Assembly: GCF_030687295.1 (NCBI RefSeq)
Contig: NZ_CP117425.1
Location: 2,546,001-2,610,000, forward strand
Direction: 5' to 3'
Length of the DNA stretch: 64,000 nucleotides
Source of the DNA: Pseudomonas beijingensis
GTDB lineage: Bacteria; Pseudomonadota; Gammaproteobacteria; Pseudomonadales; Pseudomonadaceae
Both the position numbers and the translations under genes were made by a program. The notes beneath the pieces were generated by a model. It was not told the origin of the DNA. It saw only the letters and a program-made list of their open reading frames with translations, and ran no database searches. Positions 43,856 to 52,506 of this stretch are shown piece by piece (positions within the stretch are counted from its first letter, which is position 1; every line of letters starts with the position of its first letter).

Positions 43856-44704
43856 ATGTGGTATGAGTTCGTTACATTCTTAAAATCAGTTCCGGACGTA
43901 ATTTGGTCAGGTATTGGTGCATCGTGCATTACGCTCATAGGTGTCATGCTCTCGAATAGAAGTAACAATACTCGGCTGAAGCTTCAACTTGACCATGATG
44001 CACGCGAGAAGTCTAAGGAGAAGAACAGTAATCTTCGGCGTGAGGTTTATTTAAAAGCTGTTGAGGATATTGAAGTAACCAATATCCATGTTGGCAGTTT
44101 GGCTAGTCGTGATTTGTCTACGTTGACTATGAGTTCTGAGCTTCAGGCAATAACAGCGTCGATGGCAAAGTTGAAGTTAGTGGCGGAGCCGAAAACCACG
44201 CAGCTAGCAGGGGAGCTAAGTGTGGCGTTCGGAATATTGTTTTTGAAACTACTACCGAGGCTTCTTCCGGTGCAGGATGCAAAAGCCGATATTGAAATTA
44301 ATGATACGGGCTATATAGGTTCATCCGCTGAAGCCTCAAGAATATTGCGAGAAATGCATAAGTTTAATGAAGAGGGGCGGCAGGATGCTGAGATATTTCA
44401 AACTCTCCAAAACTCTTACGATTTTTTTTCCAGTCAGGCTCAGGATTACGCCGATGCTAGGTCGACTGCATACGATGTCTACAATGCTCGATTGAGGGAA
44501 TTTAACAAATTGCTGATGCCAGATATGAAAGAGCTTTCCAAGATGCAACTAAAGCTCATGATATCTATTCGCAATGATCTCGGAATTGTCTGTGATATTC
44601 CTGCTCTTGAGCAACAGTTAGAGCGCCAATGGACGGTAATGGGTGCCGAGTTTGGAAGTGCAATGGATTTGTTTCGGGAAAAACCTGACGCCGGACTAGG
44701 CTGA
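43856..44704 (+). CDS. Unknown membrane-anchored protein with coiled-coil regions
   Basis: The 282-residue protein starts ATG 43856 behind AAAGGGGGCGTCA. One N-terminal membrane helix (about 14-33, VIWSGIGASCITLIGVMLSN) is followed by a charged helical segment (KLQLDHDAREKSKEKNSNLR) and further long helices. The layout is a membrane anchor with a cytoplasmic helical body. No domain was recognised. It lies between an integrase remnant and a YafO-type toxin gene and is AT-rich, so a mobile accessory or defence role is possible but unsupported. Confidence 0.65.
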   Translation: MWYEFVTFLKSVPDVIWSGIGASCITLIGVMLSNRSNNTRLKLQLDHDAREKSKEKNSNLRREVYLKAVEDIEVTNIHVGSLASRDLSTLTMSSELQAITASMAKLKLVAEPKTTQLAGELSVAFGILFLKLLPRLLPVQDAKADIEINDTGYIGSSAEASRILREMHKFNEEGRQDAEIFQTLQNSYDFFSSQAQDYADARSTAYDVYNARLREFNKLLMPDMKELSKMQLKLMISIRNDLGIVCDIPALEQQLERQWTVMGAEFGSAMDLFREKPDAGLG

Positions 44705-44793
44705 AACTCTATTAGAGTTACACTTGTAATGTTCTCGAGAGGCTGATGAAATACTTACAGTGAGCACGCGCAATGTGATTAGGTTAGATAGCG

Positions 44794-45210
44794 TTAGTCA
44801 TCTAGCTCAGGGAAAATGATTTTTCCCACAATCCAAGACTGCACGATGTCGTTATGAACCGTACGTAAAAACGATCCCCATTCCGTACGGTTGTGAGCGT
44901 CTGGCCCAATGATCGTCAGCAGTAGGTACGCATCTTTGAAGTCATCATAGGCGTAAATAAGCCAGAAGTCGTTGTCAGGGTCTTCCGTTAGGGCTGTGCG
45001 ATAGTACTGGCGGCCGATTTGGGCCCAGCGAGCTTGTGTTTCTGCGGTGCTAGCCAAATGGATGTGATACATATCGCTCAGATCGAGCTTTTCATCTCTG
45101 CCAAAGATAGCCGGAAGGTCGCCGCACACTTTGTAGTTATAAAAGTGTGCGGCAATATTTTTCCAGTTCTGTGTTTCTTCAAAAAGTGCGGAAATTTTAA
45201 CGGCTGGCAT
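44794..45210 (-). CDS. YafO-family type II toxin (ribosome-dependent mRNA interferase)
   Basis: The 138-residue protein shows the YafO pattern YKVCGDLPAIFGRDEKLDLSD followed by HIHLA and a late LLTIIGPDAHNR, matching remembered E. coli YafO (GVLPDIFGRD...HIHLA...LKPEPH). YafO cleaves mRNA on translating ribosomes. It starts six bases after a 48-codon gene that could encode its antitoxin, replacing the usual YafN. Confidence 0.8.
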   Translation of the reverse strand: MPAVKISALFEETQNWKNIAAHFYNYKVCGDLPAIFGRDEKLDLSDMYHIHLASTAETQARWAQIGRQYYRTALTEDPDNDFWLIYAYDDFKDAYLLLTIIGPDAHNRTEWGSFLRTVHNDIVQSWIVGKIIFPELDD

Positions 45211-45216
45211 CCACGC

Positions 45217-45363
45217 CTACTTTGTAATAGGAAGCTTGCCAGTGATTACAAATTTATCGAACACTTTCTGACCATCACGTGCAGCTTGTCGAACGTCAAG
45301 AAATGTCAGCTCTTCGTGAGTGACTTTTCTGCGTGCTTTCTCGACTTTTTTTGTGGTAGCCAT
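45217..45363 (-). CDS. Small protein, candidate antitoxin partner of the YafO-like toxin
   Basis: The 48-residue protein MATTKKVEKARRKVTHEELT... ends in ...DKFVITGKLPITK. The start has a strong ribosome binding site (CGGAGGCTCCG ATG). An in-frame ATG nine codons upstream (45390) lacks one. The position just ahead of a toxin gene and the small, charged, helical composition suit an antitoxin. It is half the length of YafN and not recognisably Phd/YefM-like. Confidence 0.6.
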   Translation of the reverse strand: MATTKKVEKARRKVTHEELTFLDVRQAARDGQKVFDKFVITGKLPITK

Positions 45364-45497
45364 CGGAGCCTCCGAGGTGTGTGTATTCATGCTGATCAGC
45401 TTATGTGATTAATCGACCTCGGGCAAACCGGAGGGTTTCGGTGTCATCGAACCATGCCGTTTCGACGAAATGGGCCCCGTGAGAGAGGCCCTTTGAG

Positions 45498-45764
45498 CTA
45501 CGCCGGTTCTGCATCCAACCGCCGGGCTATGACGTCGAGTACGTCGCAGCCATCCCTCAAGGAGATGCAGCATAGTTGTGCAAAGTCCTGAAGGACCACT
45601 GAATCACTTGGAATGTCCCCTCGCATGGCGAGGTTCTCTAAAAGCTGGGTGACCGCGCGGATTCTATAGCCCGCCGTGTCGAGCAGGATGTGCAAAGGTG
45701 CGGAGGTATCGACGAAGAGAGGTTGATCGTCGGCATTGCTGGTAAGAGCCATGTATCTATTCAT
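45498..45764 (-). CDS. DUF3077-like small protein
   Basis: The 88-residue protein begins MNRYMALTSNADDQPLFVDT and continues PLHILLDTAGYRIRAVTQLLENL...LRDGCDVLDVIARRL. The layout (short leader, LFVD segment, two helices) recalls DUF3077/DUF6124 proteins that are numerous in Pseudomonas and of unknown function. A long hairpin lies just upstream, as I recall for other members of this group. Confidence 0.6.
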   Translation of the reverse strand: MNRYMALTSNADDQPLFVDTSAPLHILLDTAGYRIRAVTQLLENLAMRGDIPSDSVVLQDFAQLCCISLRDGCDVLDVIARRLDAEPA

Positions 45765-45819
45765 TTTTTAAATTCCATTTGATTGAGGACCTTCTTAGTC
45801 GTCGCCAAACGAATAAGGT

Positions 45820-45895
45820 GGTAGCTGTACGCGGGTTGGCGAACCGGACAAATAGAAAAACCGGCAGATCCGAAGATCTCCCACGCACAGCTACC
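45820..45895. repeat. Long imperfect hairpin upstream of the DUF3077-like gene
   Basis: GGTAGCTGTACGCGGG at 45820 is mirrored by CCCACGCACAGCTACC ending at 45895, with one bulge. Inside lie GGTTGGCGAACC, CCGG elements and AGATCCGAAGATCT. The structure would form in DNA or in RNA of either strand. ORFs across it on both strands look like spurious translations of the repeat. Confidence 0.65.
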
Positions 45896-46218
45896 GAAAA
45901 GCAGCATATTGCGCACGGTAGCGTTCCGCAATCCGTGAGAGGTTCCTGCATATTTGTCATGGGTCGCCAAACCCAAGCCGCTCTTACGAACGGCACTTGG
46001 ACTATAGAGCCCTTCTGGAGAAATCATCAATCAGATGATGAGTCAGAAAATTCTCTAAATTATGTGGGCGGGAAATGTCAGAAAATTCCCCGCAGCTATT
46101 GCCTCCCCCGCCTTTTTTATCCCGCCCAACCCCCTCCGCGACCTGCATAACCCCGGTGTCTGCCAGACCCAAAGCTTTGTAACAATTAGACTAATGGTCT
46201 ATAGCTCAAGACATGGCT

Positions 46219-46226
46219 GCCGATAG
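46219..46226 (+). promoter_or_regulatory. Candidate FliA (sigma-28) -10 element of the chemoreceptor gene
   Basis: GCCGATAG matches the sigma-28 -10 box GCCGATAA at seven of eight bases, 35 bases before the ATG. A TCAAG lies upstream at a non-ideal distance. Chemoreceptor genes are commonly FliA-dependent. Confidence 0.4.
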
Positions 46227-46260
46227 GTCAGTCAATCCCCCATGAAAGGAGTGACACCCC

Positions 46261-47895
46261 ATGCCACGGTTTTTTGCCGATCTGGGCTTTCGTTGGAAAA
46301 TCACTCTCCCGATTACATTCCTGGCTGTGCTGCTGGTGCTGATGGGATGGACGGGCATGCGCGGCATCGGTCAGGTGACTGAATCGAGCACGCAGTTGAC
46401 CAAACGTTATCTGCCGGCCATCAGCCTGTTGCTCAATGCCGATCGCGATCTTTATCAGGCTTTCGTCGCCGAGCGCAGCCTGCTTGACGGTCATGCGGAT
46501 GAGCATATTCAAGCGTTGGGCGCCAGCCATGGCGAGAATGCGAAGCAGGCGTATGACCGCGTGCAGCAATATGCCGCGATGCAGCCTGGTGCCGAGGCGC
46601 AGGCGTTGGTCAGCCAATTCAATGACAGCTTTGGGAAATGGATGCAGGTTTCGCGGCGGGTCCTCGAACAGTCTGTAGGCGATCCGCAGGGCGCCAGCGC
46701 CTTGAGCTTTGGTGACAGTGAGCGTCTGTTCGAAACCATGCGCGACTCCATCGACAAGCTGGGTGAGCTGGAAGACGCGGCGTCACATCGCGAAGGCGAT
46801 GCGGCGATTGAAAACGGCGAGGCAGTCGGCGTGCAACAGGGCGCGATTCTGCTGGTTGGGCTGCTCGGTTGTATCCTGGTGCTTGTTGTTCTGCCGCTCG
46901 TGGTGCTGAGTCCTATGCGTCGACTGCTGCACCGCGTCGAGCAGATTGCCGAGGGAGGGGGCGATCTGAAAGGGCGTCTCGAGGTACGCTCGGCCGACGA
47001 GTTGGGCCAGCTCGGCAGTGCCTTCAATCGTTTTCTCGACAAGCTGCAGCCTTTGATCGCCGAGGTTGGACGGGTGACCGGGGAGGTCGACTCCGCGGCG
47101 CGCGCCATGGCCGACATGGCCACGACGAATGACCGGTTGATCAGCAGCGAGCATGCGGCGCTCGATCAGGTCAGTACCGCCGCCACTCAGATGAGCGCGG
47201 CGGTGCATGAAGTTGCACATAACGCGGCGAACGCCTCGGGTGCCGCGCAACAGGCGAGCAGCCAGTCTCGTGACGGCGCCGAGGTGGTCAGCAGTACCAT
47301 CGAATCGATCCGCCAGTTGGCCCAGGAAGTGGAGAGCGCTTCGGGCACGATCGAGGCATTGGCCCAGGAAACTTCCAGTATCGGTGCCGTGCTCGAGGTG
47401 ATTCGTGGTATCGCCGAACAAACCAACCTGCTTGCGCTGAACGCCGCCATCGAAGCCGCGAGGGCCGGTGAGCAGGGCCGTGGTTTTGCCGTGGTGGCCG
47501 ATGAAGTCAGGGCGCTCGCGGCCCGCACCCAGGATTCGACCAAGGACATTCAGGTTCGCATCGAGCGGTTGCAGAGCGGTGTCGCCAAGGCTGTGCAAGC
47601 CATGCATGTGGGCAGCAGCAAGGCCCGGGACAGCGTCGAACGTGCGGCGGGTGTCGATCAGGTGCTCAGCGGTACTGGCGGTTCGATCCAGCGGATCAAC
47701 GACATGGCCGCACAGATCGCCAGCGCTTGCGAGGAGCAGAGCAGCGTCACCGAAGAAATTGCCCGCAACATCTCCGACATCCGCGACTTGTCCAACGAAG
47801 CAGCCGCCAATTCCGCCCAGAGCATGCACGCCAGCCGACAGCTTTCCACGCTGTCGCAAAACCTGGCAGGGCTGGTCGGTCGCTTCCGCACCTGA
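46261..47895 (+). CDS. Methyl-accepting chemotaxis protein
   Basis: The 544-residue protein starts ATG 46261 behind AAAGGAGTGACACCCC. Membrane helices lie at about 13-33 and 190-215 and enclose a four-helix-bundle periplasmic sensor ([20 protein letters not shown]). A HAMP domain follows ([20 protein letters not shown]). The cytoplasmic signalling hairpin reads [20 protein letters not shown] then [18 protein letters not shown]. It signals to CheA/CheW. Ligand unknown. Confidence 0.95.
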   Translation: MPRFFADLGFRWKITLPITFLAVLLVLMGWTGMRGIGQVTESSTQLTKRYLPAISLLLNADRDLYQAFVAERSLLDGHADEHIQALGASHGENAKQAYDRVQQYAAMQPGAEAQALVSQFNDSFGKWMQVSRRVLEQSVGDPQGASALSFGDSERLFETMRDSIDKLGELEDAASHREGDAAIENGEAVGVQQGAILLVGLLGCILVLVVLPLVVLSPMRRLLHRVEQIAEGGGDLKGRLEVRSADELGQLGSAFNRFLDKLQPLIAEVGRVTGEVDSAARAMADMATTNDRLISSEHAALDQVSTAATQMSAAVHEVAHNAANASGAAQQASSQSRDGAEVVSSTIESIRQLAQEVESASGTIEALAQETSSIGAVLEVIRGIAEQTNLLALNAAIEAARAGEQGRGFAVVADEVRALAARTQDSTKDIQVRIERLQSGVAKAVQAMHVGSSKARDSVERAAGVDQVLSGTGGSIQRINDMAAQIASACEEQSSVTEEIARNISDIRDLSNEAAANSAQSMHASRQLSTLSQNLAGLVGRFRT

Positions 47896-47943
47896 AACCG
47901 GTGGTGTTGCGTCTACTGACGACCACCTGCGAGCCCTGCATAG

Positions 47944-48153
47944 CAGGGCTTTGTCCTGCTGCCCGGTGTGTTGAATGCCGGGCAGATCATCGACCGCACG
48001 CGGTACCTGCTCCAGGTGCACTACGGTCGGCGGATGGTCGCGCAGAAGTTCTCACCTTATCTGCACTGGCAGTTCAATCCTGAGGTCCTGGCCGCCGCGA
48101 CACCTCGTCAACGGCGGTTGCTGGGGGGCCATCAGGACGCTGAATACGATTGA
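47944..48153 (+). pseudogene. Phytanoyl-CoA dioxygenase family remnant with large internal deletion
   Basis: The open frame reads QGFVLLPGVLNAGQIIDRTR and ...LLQVHYGRRMVAQKFSPYLH... to HQDAEYD. GFVLLPGVL is the usual beginning of a PhyH enzyme, and the C-terminal 50 residues look like the usual end (VHYGRR...TPRQRRLLGGH). The middle, with the iron-binding HxD, is absent. A stop codon directly precedes the frame. Most likely a deletion scar. Confidence 0.55.
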
Positions 48154-48164
48154 GCCTGGCTCAG

Positions 48165-48534
48165 TCAGATCCACACATCGTTGACCGCCGTTCGCTCATT
48201 GGTTTCTTCGCCGGTATTGAGGACGCCGCGTGGCTCGATCAGCAGCAATTTCACTTCCTCTGCGGCGCTGGGCTTATGCTCGACGCCCTTTTTTGACCAC
48301 GAACATCTCGCCCGGGCCAATTGTCACTGCGCCGTCGCGAAAGTCGATACGCAGCTCGCCCTCCAGCACGATGAAGGTTTCATCCGTATCGGCGTGGGCG
48401 TGCCAGACGAAGTCGCCTTCGAGCCGGGCGATCTTGAATTGGTAATCGTTCATTTCGGCCACGACTTTCGGTGCCCACTGTTCTTGGAACAGGGTGTATT
48501 TCTGAGCGAAGTTGATGGGGGCGTAACGGGTCAT
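48165..48534 (-). pseudogene. Small cupin-domain protein, frameshifted near its C-terminus
   Basis: ATG 48534 opens MTRYAPINFAQKYTLFQEQW and the cupin motif WHAHADTDETFIVLEGELRI. The frame stops early after FVVKKGRRA. Removing one base from an A6 or G3 run (48286-48294) restores KKGVEHKPSAAEEVKLLLIE, PRGVLNTGEETNERTAVNDV and WI, ending at 48165. This is a typical 122-residue single cupin with a complete metal site in the intact part. Function unknown. Confidence 0.85.
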
Positions 48535-48635
48535 CGAGGCATGCTCCTTGGTGGGGTGGTGCGTCCTACTTTATGGTTCGAGCCTGCGTGCGTATTGGAT
48601 GATCGTGCAGCTTTTTGCGGCGCGCAGTCGCTGTC

Positions 48636-49442
48636 TTAGCGCAGCATGTTCAGCCAGCGTGCCGGTGAAATACCGAAGGCCTGGGTATGCAGCCGGGTCA
48701 TGTGGCTCTGATCGAAAAAACCACAGGCCAGGGCCACTTCGCTCAATGGCGTGCCGTGGAAGGCCAGGCGCCGGGCTTCATTCAAGCGACGCTGGGTGAT
48801 GTAGCGATAGGGGCTGGTGCCGTACAGCGCCCGGAAATCCCGGGACAGGCTCCATCGATCCCTGCCGCTGGCCTGCACCAGATCGTCCAGGGTGATCGTC
48901 TGGTCGAGGGCATCGTGGATGAACAGACGGGCACGCTCTGCCGCCGGGTAGTCGATCAGCCGCCGTCCACGCCTGTTGCCCGCCGCGGTGTCCAGTGCCT
49001 GGGCTACATCGTAGATGGCGTCTTCTTCTTCCAACGGGTCGAGGGGATGATCCAGGCTGTTCAATAATCGACGGGTCGCGATGTTGAGGCGAGGATCGCT
49101 GGACAATCCTCCTTCGATGAAGGGCAATGTCTTGCCCCCCAACACGTGCTGGATCACCGACGGTTCTATGTAGAACATCCGGTAGCGAAACCCCTCGCTC
49201 GTCCCGGCTTCACCATCGTGCACCTCGTCCGGATGCAGGACAATGGTGCCGCCGGGTTGGCTGTGGCGTTTAGTGTGGCGATAGTTGAAGCTCTGCACAC
49301 CCGAAAGTGTGATGCCGATGGCGTAGGTGTCATGGCGATGGGTGGTGTAGCCATGCCCGCTGAAATAGGCCTCGATGCGTTCCATTTTCCTCGATTCAGG
49401 CGCTCGCACCAGCCAGTCGCGGTTGTGGATGGATCGAGTCAT
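48636..49442 (-). CDS. AraC family transcriptional regulator
   Basis: The protein has 268 residues from ATG 49442. An N-terminal cupin-like AraC-binding domain (YFSGHGYTTHRHDTYAIGIT; PDEVHDGEAGTSEGFRYRMF) precedes two C-terminal HTHs (ITLDDLVQASGRDRWSLSRD; PLSEVALACGFFDQSHMTRL). Such regulators often control a neighbouring exporter or catabolic gene. Nothing adjacent makes the target obvious. Confidence 0.92.
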   Translation of the reverse strand: MTRSIHNRDWLVRAPESRKMERIEAYFSGHGYTTHRHDTYAIGITLSGVQSFNYRHTKRHSQPGGTIVLHPDEVHDGEAGTSEGFRYRMFYIEPSVIQHVLGGKTLPFIEGGLSSDPRLNIATRRLLNSLDHPLDPLEEEDAIYDVAQALDTAAGNRRGRRLIDYPAAERARLFIHDALDQTITLDDLVQASGRDRWSLSRDFRALYGTSPYRYITQRRLNEARRLAFHGTPLSEVALACGFFDQSHMTRLHTQAFGISPARWLNMLR

Positions 49443-49547
49443 TGCACCGGCCTCCTGCTTTTTTCCGTATACCCTACCTGCCGGGTGACCTTCGTCACAG
49501 CAAAAAAACTCAGGCTGCAGCACTGTTTACTTGAGGCGAATAAACCT

Positions 49548-49639
49548 GTGGCGAGGGAGCTTGCTCCCGCTCGGTTGCGCAGCGACCGCAAAATCATAGG
49601 GCCGCTTCGCAGCCCAGCGGGAGCAAGCTCCCTCGCCAC
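49548..49639. repeat. REP/REPIN inverted pair (GTGGCGAGGG type)
   Basis: GTGGCGAGGGAGCTTGCTCC at 49548 mirrors GGAGCAAGCTCCCTCGCCAC ending at 49639. Same family as the copy at 801. Confidence 0.9.
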
Positions 49640-49642
49640 AGT

Positions 49643-49834
49643 TCAGATCTCTTTTACCGGCGTTTCACCCTGGACATTCTTGATCAGCCGGATAACGTGA
49701 AGGCAGTCACTCTTGTTCACATAGGATTCGCCACTGGCGATCGTTTCGTGGTTGCCGGCCCTCAAGCGCCAGCGCCACTGGCCTTTTCCGGTGCTCGGGG
49801 TGCCTCGGGTCTGTCGATAGATCTCAAAATACAT
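49643..49834 (-). CDS. DUF1508 (YegP-like) small protein
   Basis: The 63-residue protein reads MYFEIYRQTRGTPSTGKGQW, then WRLRAGNHETIASGESYVNK and IRLIKNVQGETPVKEI. This is one YegP-type alpha/beta unit, with the W-R-x-x-x-x-N and I-x-x-S-E-x-Y features. Function unknown. It ends next to a REP pair. Confidence 0.87.
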   Translation of the reverse strand: MYFEIYRQTRGTPSTGKGQWRWRLRAGNHETIASGESYVNKSDCLHVIRLIKNVQGETPVKEI

Positions 49835-50178
49835 CGGTTCGCTCCCTGCGATTCATTCACTCAAGACATGCATTGAACATGTGGCTGCAAGCCTAGCGAA
49901 GTGGGTGGTTTTGGCTATGGGAAATTCGTTTCCATTGGTTATCAAATATTGCTGGGCATGGCCCGGATCGGGTATTCGACCCTTTCAGGAAAAAAGTCAT
50001 GTCGCGAACATGAGGTCGGCATTTCTGTTCAATCCCTGAAATAGGCTTTTCACTGTGGCGAGGGTGCCTCTTCCAAGTTCTTTGACGGTATTACACAGGC
50101 GCTTCGCCTTTTCGCGCATAGACGCACAACCCCCGGCGTTTCTACACTGCATCCCATCAAGGAATCGGGGGGCAGTGG
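49835..50178. other. Intergenic region between the DUF1508 gene and a LysR gene
   Basis: These 344 bases separate divergent genes. No gene, strong hairpin or consensus promoter was recognised. Confidence 0.4.
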
Positions 50179-51102
50179 ATGAACCGCAACGAATTGCGCA
50201 AGGCCGACATCAACCTCATGGTGGTTTTCGAAACGCTGATGCTTGAGCGCAACGTGACGCGAGTGGCGGAAAAACTGTTCCTGGGCCAGCCGACCATCAG
50301 CTCGGCCCTCAATCGTTTGCGCAAAATGTTCAATGACCCGCTGTTCATTCGCGTCGGCCACCGCATGGAGCCGACGGCCCGGGCCGAGGAAATCATCCGG
50401 CATCTCTCGCCGGCGCTCGATTCGCTGTCGGTGGCTTTGAGCCTGACCCACGATTTCGATCCCGCCAACAGCACCATGACGTTTCGCATCGGCCTGTCGG
50501 ACGACGTCGAGTTCGGCTTGTTGCCGCCGCTGTTGAGCAGCTTGCGGCAAGAGGCGCCGCAAATCGTGTTCGTGGTCCAGCATGTCGATTACTGGCGCAT
50601 TCCCGATTTGCTGGCATCGGGCGATATCACTGTGGGTATCAGCCAGACGCGCGGCTTGCCGGCCAACGCCAAGCGCAAGCTGTTGCGCCACATCCAGCCT
50701 CGCGTGTTGCGCGCCGATGCGTCGGACACGCCGCTGACCCTGGACGAGTACTGCTCGCGGCCTCATGTGCTGGTCTCCCATACCGCGAACGTTGCCGGGT
50801 TCGCTGACGAATGGCTGGCCGAGATCGGACGCACGCGCCAGGTCGTGCTGTCGGTGCCGCAATACAGCGCATTGCCGGCGTTGCTGGCCGGCACCGACCT
50901 GATCGCCAGCCTGCCGGACTATACCGCTGCTGCCATGGCCGCTTCGGGGCACCTGTTCAACGAACCTTTTCCCTTCAAGACCCCGACCCTGGATTTGTCC
51001 ATGGTCTGGCTGAGCCATGTCGACAGTGACCCGGCCGAGCGCTGGTTGCGGTCGCGGCTGGAGGCGTTCATGGGCGAACGCGTGCCGCTGGAACAGTCCT
51101 GA
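50179..51102 (+). CDS. LysR family transcriptional regulator
   Basis: The 307-residue protein has an N-terminal HTH at about 10-68 (INLMVVFETLMLERNVTRVA; PTISSALNRLRKMFNDPLFI) and a LysR effector domain. It resembles the group whose HTH begins RKADINLM. It precedes a carboxymethyl-hydroxymuconate isomerase by about 100 bases. Confidence 0.93.
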   Translation: MNRNELRKADINLMVVFETLMLERNVTRVAEKLFLGQPTISSALNRLRKMFNDPLFIRVGHRMEPTARAEEIIRHLSPALDSLSVALSLTHDFDPANSTMTFRIGLSDDVEFGLLPPLLSSLRQEAPQIVFVVQHVDYWRIPDLLASGDITVGISQTRGLPANAKRKLLRHIQPRVLRADASDTPLTLDEYCSRPHVLVSHTANVAGFADEWLAEIGRTRQVVLSVPQYSALPALLAGTDLIASLPDYTAAAMAASGHLFNEPFPFKTPTLDLSMVWLSHVDSDPAERWLRSRLEAFMGERVPLEQS

Positions 51103-51205
51103 CCCCGGCCCGCACCGAAACAAAACCTGCCTGAACGAATCAAGTCGAGGTAAGGTTGTGCCGGCTGAAACCCCCTCGTCATCTTTTCGAATCGGAGTCG
51201 AACAC

Positions 51206-51571
51206 ATGCCTCACCTGCACATGGAATACACCGCCAACCTGCCCCAGCTGAATGCCGAGGTCGCACTGATGCGCCTGAACAATGCACTGGTGCTCTCCGG
51301 TCAATTCGGCGCCGAGTTGGACGTCAAGAGCCGGGCCGTGAAGCTCGAGACTTTTCGAGTGGGTACAGGGATAGGCGAACGGGGTTTCGTGCACGTGAAG
51401 CTGGCCTTGCTCAGCGGCCGCTCGGTGGAAATCAAGAAACAACTGTCCGCTAGCCTGCTGGCGGTGATCCAGGACCTGGGGCCATGGCCGGCCGAGGTCA
51501 GCGTGCAGCTGTGCGTGGAGATTCTCGACATCGACCGAGAGCCTTATGCCAAGGCCTTGATCGGTCAATGA
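51206..51571 (+). CDS. 5-carboxymethyl-2-hydroxymuconate Delta-isomerase
   Basis: The 121-residue tautomerase-superfamily protein starts MPHLHMEYTANLPQLNAEVA, with catalytic Pro at residue 2 after Met removal. ETFRVGTGIGERGFVHVKLA and ILDIDREPYAKALI fit the HpaF/CHMI family. In homoprotocatechuate breakdown it isomerises the ring-opened product. No other hpa genes are in the window, so it is isolated and its true substrate is uncertain. Its last codons overlap the convergent LysR gene by seven bases. Confidence 0.87.
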   Translation: MPHLHMEYTANLPQLNAEVALMRLNNALVLSGQFGAELDVKSRAVKLETFRVGTGIGERGFVHVKLALLSGRSVEIKKQLSASLLAVIQDLGPWPAEVSVQLCVEILDIDREPYAKALIGQ

Positions 51572-52506
51572 CGATCAGGTGCTACGTGGGCGCAGGCTTT
51601 GATGATCTGTTCGCGTAGCCAGGCGTTGGCACTGTCCTGATCGAAGGCCGGGCTCCACTGCATGTTCAAGGTAAACCCCGGTAGGCCCTTGGGCGCTTCG
51701 TGGTGATTGAAAATCGCCTCGTTGGCCAGCAGCTTCTGGATGCGGCGGGGCAGGGTCAGGATAAAGTCGGTGCCAGTGATCATCTTCAGTGCGGCACTGT
51801 AGCTGTTGGCGCGCGCGGCGATTTGCCGTTGATGCGCCTGCTGCGACAGCCAACCATCCACCCTGTTGGTCGCTGACGCCCAGGGCGTCGGAAACACGTG
51901 TCGGCGCTGTACGAAAGATTGAAGGCTCAGCTGTGGTTCAAGTGGCGTCGCCCGTTTGTCCACGACGCAAACCAGGTCCTCCTCCAACAACTGCCGGAAT
52001 TTGAATTCGGCATGGTTGCGGTGCACGTTCGGGCCGAAGCAGATCGCCAGGTCCAGGCTGCCGTCGCGCAACTCCTCTGCGGGATTGTCGGCTTCAAGCT
52101 TGTGCACGTTCACCACCACCGGCAGCTTGGCGTAATCGAAGCCATGCAGCAGCTGCGGCAGGATCAGGTGTTCGAAATATTCCGGTGCGCCAATATTGAA
52201 GGTAATGGCTTGCCGTGTCGGATCAAAGGTTGGCGGACCGGCATGGCACAGGTTGATGCTCTGCAAAATGCCGCGCACATGATCGTACATGCCCTCGGCC
52301 TTACAAGTGGGGCGCATGCCGGTGCGGGTGTTGATAAACAACTCGTCCTCGAAATAGGTTCGCAGTTTCTTGAGGCAATAACTGACGGTTGACTGGCTGA
52401 CGCACAATGCCTCGGACACGCCGGTGACACTGCTTTGCTCGTACACGGCGCTAAACACCATGAGGTCCTGCATGTCGAGCTTTCTGAGGGCGTTACTGTT
52501 CAGCAT
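51565..52506 (-). CDS. LysR family transcriptional regulator
   Basis: The 313-residue protein has a HTH at about 10-68 (LMVFSAVYEQSSVTGVSEAL; STVSYCLKKLRTYFEDELFI) and a LysR effector domain. It converges on the isomerase gene and is divergent from a glutamine-synthetase-like gene 521 bases away. Either could be a target. Confidence 0.92.
   Translation of the reverse strand: MLNSNALRKLDMQDLMVFSAVYEQSSVTGVSEALCVSQSTVSYCLKKLRTYFEDELFINTRTGMRPTCKAEGMYDHVRGILQSINLCHAGPPTFDPTRQAITFNIGAPEYFEHLILPQLLHGFDYAKLPVVVNVHKLEADNPAEELRDGSLDLAICFGPNVHRNHAEFKFRQLLEEDLVCVVDKRATPLEPQLSLQSFVQRRHVFPTPWASATNRVDGWLSQQAHQRQIAARANSYSAALKMITGTDFILTLPRRIQKLLANEAIFNHHEAPKGLPGFTLNMQWSPAFDQDSANAWLREQIIKACAHVAPDRH

Noticed and set aside
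45757..46150. Open frames on both strands across the hairpin upstream of the DUF3077-like gene
   Set aside because: They translate the inverted repeat and its flank in several frames, with no ribosome site. Treated as a structural element.
41341..46260. Search by eye for a duplicated tRNA-Ser 3' end (attR)
   Set aside because: No second copy of the TCTCTCCGCCA end with flanking identity was seen, so island ends are not annotated as attachment sites.
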